Assembly (NCBI RefSeq): GCF_025698545.1
Contig: NC_068571.1
Span: forward strand, 45,851,733 to 45,915,732
Length of the DNA: 64,000 bases
Source of the DNA: Gossypium raimondii
Taxonomy: Eukaryota > Streptophyta > Magnoliopsida > Malvales > Malvaceae
Direction of reading: 5' to 3'
The first letter of the stretch is position 1; every line of letters starts with the position of its first letter. The position numbers and the translations under genes were made by a program. Below are positions 57,001-64,000 of the stretch, in pieces. The notes beneath the pieces are model-generated. The model was not told the origin of the DNA, made no database searches, and was given only the letters and a program-made list of their open reading frames with translations.

Positions 57001-60000
57001 GTGGTATCAGAGCTTGGTTCAAATTTCGGTGAGTGAGAAATGAAAATTGCAGCAGCAACGTGAGAACAGCAATGGCTTTAAAAAATTTTGTGCAGTCGGC
57101 CATTCTTCATTTTGATGGTCACTATGATAATTGAAACATATTGATGGAGAATTTTTTGAGATCGAAGGAATACTGACAAGTGGTTTCAGATGGCATACCA
57201 GAAACAGCCAAAGGCACAACAGTGTTAGATGTGCAAAAGGCAGAAATAGAAGTGTTGAAGTTGAAGGATCTCAAAGTAAAGAACTATTTGTTCTAAGCCA
57301 TTGATCGTTCAATCTTGGAAACCATTCTTTGCAAAGACACTTCTAAGCAGATTTGGGATTCCATGAAGAAGAAGTATTAAGGAACAACGAAGGCGAAACG
57401 AGCACAGCTCTAAGCTCTTCGTGTAGAGTTCGAAACATTACACATGAATACTAGAGAATCGGTTACGAATTACTTTACAAGAACGATGGCCATTGCAAAT
57501 AAGATGCGAATTCATGGCGAAAGACTGAAAGATGTTACCATTATTGAGAAGATTCTTTGCTCTATGATAGCAAAATTCAATTATATTATTTGCTCAATTG
57601 AGAAATCTAATGATATTGATGAACTTTCTATTGATGAATTGCAAGGATCATTGTTGATTCATGAGCATAAATTAAATCGACAAGATAAAGAGGAGCAAGT
57701 TTTGCAAGTCTCATCCAACAATCATTCTTTCTCTTCAAAAGGTAGTGGTCGTGGCAAAGGAAGGGGCAGAGGCAACAACATTGGCAACGGTAGGCACTCA
57801 TACCGTAAATATGAAGATAATCATCGCAAATATGAAGACAATCAATTTTCATATTCTCAAGGAAGAGGAAGAGGCCATGACAACAATAATTCAACTCCTT
57901 TCAAGTCAAAGTCTGTAGACAAGTCGAAGGTTGAATGCTATAGATGCCAGAGGTTTCGTCATTATAAATCAGAATGTCAAACTAACTTAAATAGAGATGG
58001 TGGAAAGTAACTTAATTTTGTAGAAAGAGAAGAAGAAGAAGCCTCTTTGTTATTGGCCTGCCAAGTAAAAGAGCAAGTGAAGGAGGAAACAAATCAGAAT
58101 TTGTGATACTCAGATACTGGATGCAGCAACCATATGTGTGGCAATAAGGCAGCTTTCTCCACTCTAGATGAGTCATATCGTGATTCAGTAAAATTCGGAG
58201 ACAACTCTAAAGTCTCGGTTATAGGGAAAGGACAGGTGATTATTCAAGCCAAAAAGGAGTCTATTCAAATAATTTATAATGTCCTTTATATTCCAGATTT
58301 GAAGACCAATCTTCCAAGTCTTGGCCAAATGCAAGAGAATGGTTATGCGATTGTGATAAAGAATGGAGAGTGTTACATTCAAGATGATAAATTGGGATTA
58401 ATTGCCCAAGCTAAGATGACTGCAAACAGGATGTTTGCTCTCTATCTCAATACTATTCAACAATCATGCTTCTCAATAAAACAAGGAGATGATGCTTGAC
58501 TGTGGCATTTTCATTATGGGCATCTCAATTTCAATGGATTGAAGACTCTACAACAAAAGAATATGGTGACAGGTCTTCCTCAAATTACACCTCGCTCTCA
58601 AATTTGTGAAGAATGTGTGGTTAGCAAACAACACCGTAATCTATTTTCAAAAGGGAAAACATGGAGAGCAAAGAAGGCGTTAGAGCTTGTTCATTCCGAC
58701 ATTTGTAGACCAATAACTCCAACTTCTAATGGAGGTAACAGATACATAATTTCTTCCATTGATAATTACAGTCGAAAAAGTCAGGTTTACTTTTTACAGG
58801 AGAAAGGAGAAGCTTTTGAAGCTTTTAAGAGCTTTAAAGCACTTGTTGAGAAAGAGGTTCACAGCCCAATAAAAGCTCTCCGATCTGATCGTGGGGGAGA
58901 ATATAACTCACACGAATTTGCAGATTTTTGTGAGTTTCATGGCATAAAAAGACAGCTTACAACAGCCTATTCACCCTAGCAAAATGGCGTTGGTGAGAGG
59001 AAAAATCGTACTATAATGAATATGGTGCGAAGTCTATTGACAAGTAGCGGTGTTCCAAAGAGTTTTTTGCTTTAAGCAGTGAATTGGTGTATTCACGTTC
59101 TCAACAGGAGTCCCACATTTGCAGTTCAAAACATGACCCCGGAGGAAGCATGGAGTGGACGACGACCGACAATTGATTATTTCAGAATCTTTAGGTGTGT
59201 AGCATTTGCCCATGTTCCAGATCAAAAGAGAAAGAAATTAGATGACAATGGAGAGAAATGTATTTTTCTTGGTGTTAATGATCAATCAAAAGCTTATAAG
59301 CTTTATAATCCTAACACTAAGAAAATTTTGATCAATCGAAACGTGATTTTTGATGAAAATCAGTTCTGATCACGGAACACAAGTACCACCAGAGAACAAA
59401 TACCAACAAGCTTTGATGAAGAAAATGGTGAAGAAGTAAATCAGCCCCAACAATAGCATGTTCCAGTAGATGATGCCACTTCTGAAATTACACCGACAAT
59501 GGACGAGCAGTCAGAAACAATAGCTAATTCATGTTCCCGCCGTGTTTGAAGAAGGCCAGCATAGATGTTAGATTACGAGGTAACTGGAATTGATCAATCT
59601 GAAGATGTTCTCACTCATTTTGCTCTATTTTCATATTGTGATCCAACAACTTTTGAAAATGCTATCAAAGAAGAAAAATGGCTAAAAGCGATGGAAGTCG
59701 AAATTGCTGCAATTGAAAAAAATAATACATGAGAACTGATCTTCCTGAAGGGCACAAAAAGATCACTGTAAAATGGTTCTATAAAATGAAATTGAAAGAG
59801 AATGGGGGCATCGACAAGTATAAAGCATGGTTGGTGGCGAAGTGTTACAAACAAGAATTTGGTGTAGATTACAAAGAATTCTTTGCTCCTGTTGCAAGGC
59901 TTGATACAATTAGAATGGTGATTGCACTGGTTGCTCAAAACTCATGGCCCATGTACCAATTAGATGTGAAGTCGGCCTTTCTTTATGGAGACGTACAAGA

Positions 60001-61208
60001 ACAAGTATTTATTGAACAACCTCTTGGCTATGTTAAATTTGGTGATGAGCACAAAGTTTATAAATTTAAAAATGCTTTATACGGACTAAAACAAGCACCT
60101 AGAGCTTGGTATAGTCGTATTGCTGTTTACTTTCAAGAGGACGGTTTTCAAAAATGTCCGTATAAGCATACTCTATATACAAAGTGTGCAGATGGGGGGA
60201 AATGCTTATAGTATGCTTATATGTTGATGATTTAATTTATACGGGAAATGATAGAGCCATGTTTGAAGATTTTAAAAGGCCAATGATAACTGAGTTTGAT
60301 ATGTTTGATCTTGGAAAGCTGCATTATTTTCTTGGCATAGAAATAGTGCAATCTGTTGATGGAATATTTATTTCTCAAAGGAAGTATGTCGAGAAATTTT
60401 AGAAAGGTTTCAAATGAGTAATTGCAATAATGTTAACACACCTTCAAATGCTGGATTGAAGCTTACAAAGAATCTTGAAGGAAAGAAAATTGATGGTACT
60501 CTCTTCAAGCAAATTGTGGGGAGTTTAATGTATGCGACGGCAACAAGGTCAGATATCATGTATGCAGTTAGCACTATTAGCAGATACATGGAGAACCCAA
60601 AATAATTACATCTTCTAGCTGCGAAGAGGATCTTTCAATACTTGAAATGTACTTTTGATTTTGGGTTATTCTACAAAAAAGGGAGAAAAGTCAAGCTTGA
60701 TTGGGTTCACTGACAGTGATTATGCAGGAGATTTAGATGACCAGAAGAGTACTTCGGGTTATGTCTTTATGATGGGTTCGGGTGCAGTCTCATGGTCATA
60801 AAAAAAGCAACCAATTGTCACCTTATCAACAACTGAAGTTGAATTTGTAGATGCTACTTCATGTGCTTCTCAAGCCATTTGGCTAAGAAATATTCTTGCT
60901 AGATTGCAGTTCAAACAACAAGGAGCAACAACAGTTTATTGCGACAACAATTCAGCCATAAAGTTGTCCAAAAATCCAGTACTACATGGCAGAAGTAAAC
61001 ACATTGACGTGAAGTTTCATTTCCTAAGAGACCTCACAAAAGATGCGGTAATTGACTTCATTTATTGTAGAAGTGAAGATCAGGTTGCTAATGTATTTAC
61101 CAAGTCCCTCAAATTGGCATCATTTTTAAAGTTCAGAAAAATGCTTGGTGTTTGCACTTTGATCAAGAATTAAACTGATCACTTACAGCATCAGTTTAAA
61201 GGAGGGCA

Positions 61209-61477
61209 TGTTAGAGTTAAATTTGTTAGTTTACTGGTTTGAATAAAGTTATTGATTCAGTCAAAATTTATTGTTGCTAGACTTTAGAAGTATCATATTA
61301 GTTGATATTTTCTAGTGATTTACGTATTAGGTTTGTTCCTATTTTTTAGTGATTTTTCAGTTGTAATTCAACCTATATAAAGGTTTCATTATTCATTCAA
61401 TAAAGGAATTAGAATTCATATTATCGGAGTATTTCAAACCTCAATTTCCTCCTTTTATCCATCTGCTTAGTTTAACA
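61209..61477 (+). repeat. 3' LTR of the copia element
   Basis: A 269-bp LTR beginning TGTTAGAG and ending TTTAACA, preceded by a polypurine tract. It matches the 5' LTR over its full length. Confidence 0.92.
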
Positions 61478-63141
61478 CCCCTAACCTCTTCAGGTCATCC
61501 CTTATCTTGATTCAGAGCTTTTGTATTTCCCTACACAACACCCGTCATCATACAAGTTTGGCGTAGACACTTCATAGCCAGTTCCTTCAACTGATTCACC
61601 TAGTTTTAACATAGCATAGACAAAGGACATTTCGAATTTTTTTTCAGTGGTTCGTACATCCCAAGTATATCAACTGTAAGAGAAACCAATAGATAATTGG
61701 TTCACTCCCCCTTAGCATTATGGGTTTAAGGTTTAGGGAAATTCCTATGTAAATGTTAGTGTGGTTAATTTTCTAGTAAAAGTTTACCCCCTTTACAAAA
61801 AGAAAAATTAATTATTTTCTTGTCATTTGTCATCAACACATAAATTATGTTAATCGCCTGCACTTTTTTCGATAGTCTCCTTCCCGTTCAATTACTAATA
61901 AGGAAAAAAATCTGTAATTTTATATAGTCAGTTTACCTTAGTGAAACTCTGTAAATTCATTTTGTTCTATTTTTCTTCAACATAAAATAAATAGATTTTT
62001 TTAGTTCTTACTTTTAGATTTAAAGAGATGTTATTATTCATAACACATGAAAAATTAATAATATGAATCTAAAAAATTGATATTGTCACCCTAGAGAGAA
62101 TATTGATTTTCTTGCTCAAAGTTTCAATTAATTTTGTGTTTGTTATTTTGTTTTGGAGCCGACTCTTTGATCATCTGTGAGTTCGAGAATAGCAAAAAAG
62201 GTTATTAGATAGAAAACTAAAATCGATTAAAGTTAAAATCGAATTGATCGAAAAACCTGAAGACCTCCCTATAAAATCCTTACAATTTGACCACCTCCCC
62301 ATGGCATCAGACAGGTTCATGCACAAGTACTAAGATTGATGTGTATAATTGTAATAAAAATCAGAGTTCTTTTTCTAATATAATTTTTAAAATTTCGTCG
62401 CAAATACTTGCATTTGCAATCTGGCACTTTTGATGGTGAAGAAGCTTCTTCTTTTTCTTCTTATTTGCTTAATGATGTAAAGAATTTATGCATCCCTTGA
62501 TCCATGGAATTATCTACATCATTGCCGACGCACTGAATGATCAAAATAGATCATGACTTTAAGCGTGACCTCTGGTTTACATAATGGTTAATGTAACGTA
62601 GATTCTTATGCATTATTGAGTTCATATTTTATTCCTTTTAGTCAACTTTGATCTCCCTTATTTCTGGCCTTTGTGTCAATCTTTAATAAATAGCTAAAAA
62701 ATAATAAGTATAAAAGAAAGGATGAGAACAATCTAGACCTATCTCATCCAGTTTGATTCTACCAAAACTGTTGATTAACAGGGAACCAGTGAATCAATAA
62801 TATAAATATAATCAGTTTGTGGATAAAAATCAGAAGATTAAGATACAATTTTCAAACGCAAAATGCATGTAAAATTGATATGATGATCAGAGCAGATACA
62901 TTTTATCATTCACTTGAGGAAAATTGCCCTCCATTACACCTATCGCATCAACTGAGAAAGTTTGTAAGTTTGCCAACAGAAAAATGCGGCAATCAGTTGA
63001 TCATAAAACAGCTAAATGGAAAAACTGGACCAAAGAATAACAATTATCCCCAAACCCATACATCCATAAAATTAGCTTATACCTCTGCTTCATTCAGATT
63101 GCATGGGAGCCACTTTTCCTTGAAATCTCGCTATGGCAATA
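61478..63141. other. Intergenic region and ELF5 3' flank
   Basis: 61478-61700 continues the unassigned sequence interrupted by the copia element. The rest to about 62.8 kb is AT-rich without features. The last 300 bp next to the ELF5 stop codon are probably its 3' UTR; a 139-codon plus-strand frame there is antisense noise. Confidence 0.5.
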
Positions 63142-64000
63142 TCAGCTATCAAGTGCACCAAGTGCCTTCATATCCTCGAGGAATGCTGTGTACGAGTCAT
63201 CTATACTCTGTGCCTTCGGAGCTGATGATGTGCTAGCTGATTCAGGCTTCACAATGGTAGTAGCTACAGGCTTGGTGGTCGATGTCATGATTAAGTGTGA
63301 AGGCTTTGGCCTTGCTTTTGGGGCAGTAATCTCCCTCCTTACTCGAACAGATGCAGGCACCTAAGACTCGTAATAGCTTAAATCAGGACTGTGATAACAT
63401 ATATGCTGTCATTTTCTAGAGTTTTGGCAATATACCAACACAGCAAATTGGTCTTTAGGAAGAGCTAAGAACGTTCACAAAAATAGTATTTCTTTATCTG
63501 GTATAGTTTTCAAGATTAGAAAACAATGTTGGCTAGGATAAGTTATCAACTTAACATAAATGGCACAAAATATAGAAACAGAGCATACTTGACCATATTT
63601 GAGAAAAGATTCTTCAAAGTTCTAATCCTTACATGTAGGTTGTTGGCATAGACCTTAAAGATCATCTAAAAGAAAGCTACTAGCCAGAGGGGTAGGAGTG
63701 AAACTACTTAACCGTTTCAACATCCCAAATCTAAATAAATGGGAGCTCACTCAATGCTGATGCCCACATCATACCAAAAGGGACATGTTCCAAAAAAAAT
63801 TATAAAAAAAAGAGAACATTTTAATCACCAAGCTACAGCAATGTGGCTCAATAAGCTCCAAAATTCTATATCTCATGCAATCCATGAATATGTATCAAAT
63901 CATATTCATAGTCACAATAATTATAAACCAACATAATTCTAGCAAAGTGCACTTACCATAGCCGTAAGCTCCGGCTGGTGCTGAGCCAGTGGCCGCTTAA
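63142..64000 (-). CDS. ELF5: ELF5, C-terminal two exons (partial, runs off the window)
   Basis: The last exon 63360-63142 and the end of the preceding exon (64000-63957) join across a GT-AG intron in phase 0. Across the join the protein reads '[20 protein letters not shown]', then a Lys/Pro-rich stretch, and ends '[20 protein letters not shown]' plus Ser. This is the C-terminus of plant ELF5 (EARLY FLOWERING 5), a nuclear WBP11-like protein whose loss in Arabidopsis lowers FLC expression and speeds flowering; WBP11 relatives act in splicing. The N-terminal Wbp11 domain and proline-rich middle lie beyond the window. Confidence 0.9.

Larger units (their letters stand above)
56731..61477 (+). 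mobile_element. Ty1/copia retrotransposon with both LTRs, broken
   Basis: A 4.75-kb element in the plus orientation: 5' LTR 56731-57000, primer site TGGTATCAGAGC just after it (initiator methionine tRNA type), gag at about 57.05-58.0 kb with a UBN2 domain and a CCHC-type knuckle, protease about 58.1-58.5, integrase about 58.5-59.5, reverse transcriptase about 59.7-60.6, RNase H about 60.65-61.17, polypurine tract AAAGGAGGGCA just before the 3' LTR at 61209-61477. The integrase-before-RT order is that of copia. The flanks CCCCA and CCCCT resemble a 5-bp target duplication. The LTRs differ by about 7%, suggesting an age of several million years. The coding region is broken in roughly ten places. 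Confidence 0.93.

Noticed and set aside
62817-63236. 139-codon plus-strand frame next to ELF5
   Set aside because: It overlaps the ELF5 last exon and 3' flank on the opposite strand and has no known domain.

Overview
The window is plant nuclear DNA: introns with GT-AG ends, AT-rich spacers, plastid transit peptides, photosystem I and plastid malate dehydrogenase genes, and many plant transposon families. The style of the dispersed repeats and the protein sequences suggest a malvid eudicot, probably cotton (Gossypium) or a close relative. That placement is inference from remembered sequence, not a search.

Seven host genes are supported. From left to right they are: RZ-1A, a glycine-rich RNA-binding zinc-knuckle protein (+, 6478-7582 coding); plastid NAD-malate dehydrogenase (-, 14882-16120); a three-exon secreted peptide precursor with a PSY-type motif (-, 30057-30508); a lipoate/octanoate protein ligase-like gene (+, 39207-42146); LHCA4 (+, 43865-44805); an eleven-exon MIKC*-type MADS-box gene of the AGL30/65 type (-, 45342-50204); and the last two exons of ELF5 (-, 63142 to the window edge). 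LHCA4 and the MADS gene lie tail to tail.

The rest is mostly mobile DNA, and several elements can be bounded exactly by their target duplications. A solo gypsy LTR (827-3216, 5-bp duplication) sits inside an older copia fossil. A hAT-like MITE (3887-4530) and a 2.1-kb hAT-like element (54128-56231) share terminal style and have 8-bp duplications. A 4.0-kb Mutator-like element (10605-14622, perfect 9-bp duplication) has terminal inverted repeats over 1 kb long built from hairpin-forming tandem repeats; they enclose a small plant-mobile-domain gene and a transposase N-terminal fragment. Two Mutator-type MITEs lie side by side (17594-18154 and 18177-18475). A 7.4-kb PIF/Harbinger element (20138-27581) carries both its Myb/SANT-like gene and its DDE nuclease gene. 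A 5'-truncated LINE (about 31.8-33.5 kb), a copia gag fossil (about 34.7-35.75 kb) and a nearly complete but broken copia element with both LTRs (56731-61477) complete the set.

The most unusual object is the Mutator-like element at 10.6-14.6 kb: its composite, palindrome-rich arms, its private TATA-driven PMD mini-gene, and its position about 260 bp past the stop codon of plastid malate dehydrogenase. The best new host gene is the PSY-like peptide gene, whose exons are too short to stand out as open frames but which join in perfect phase.
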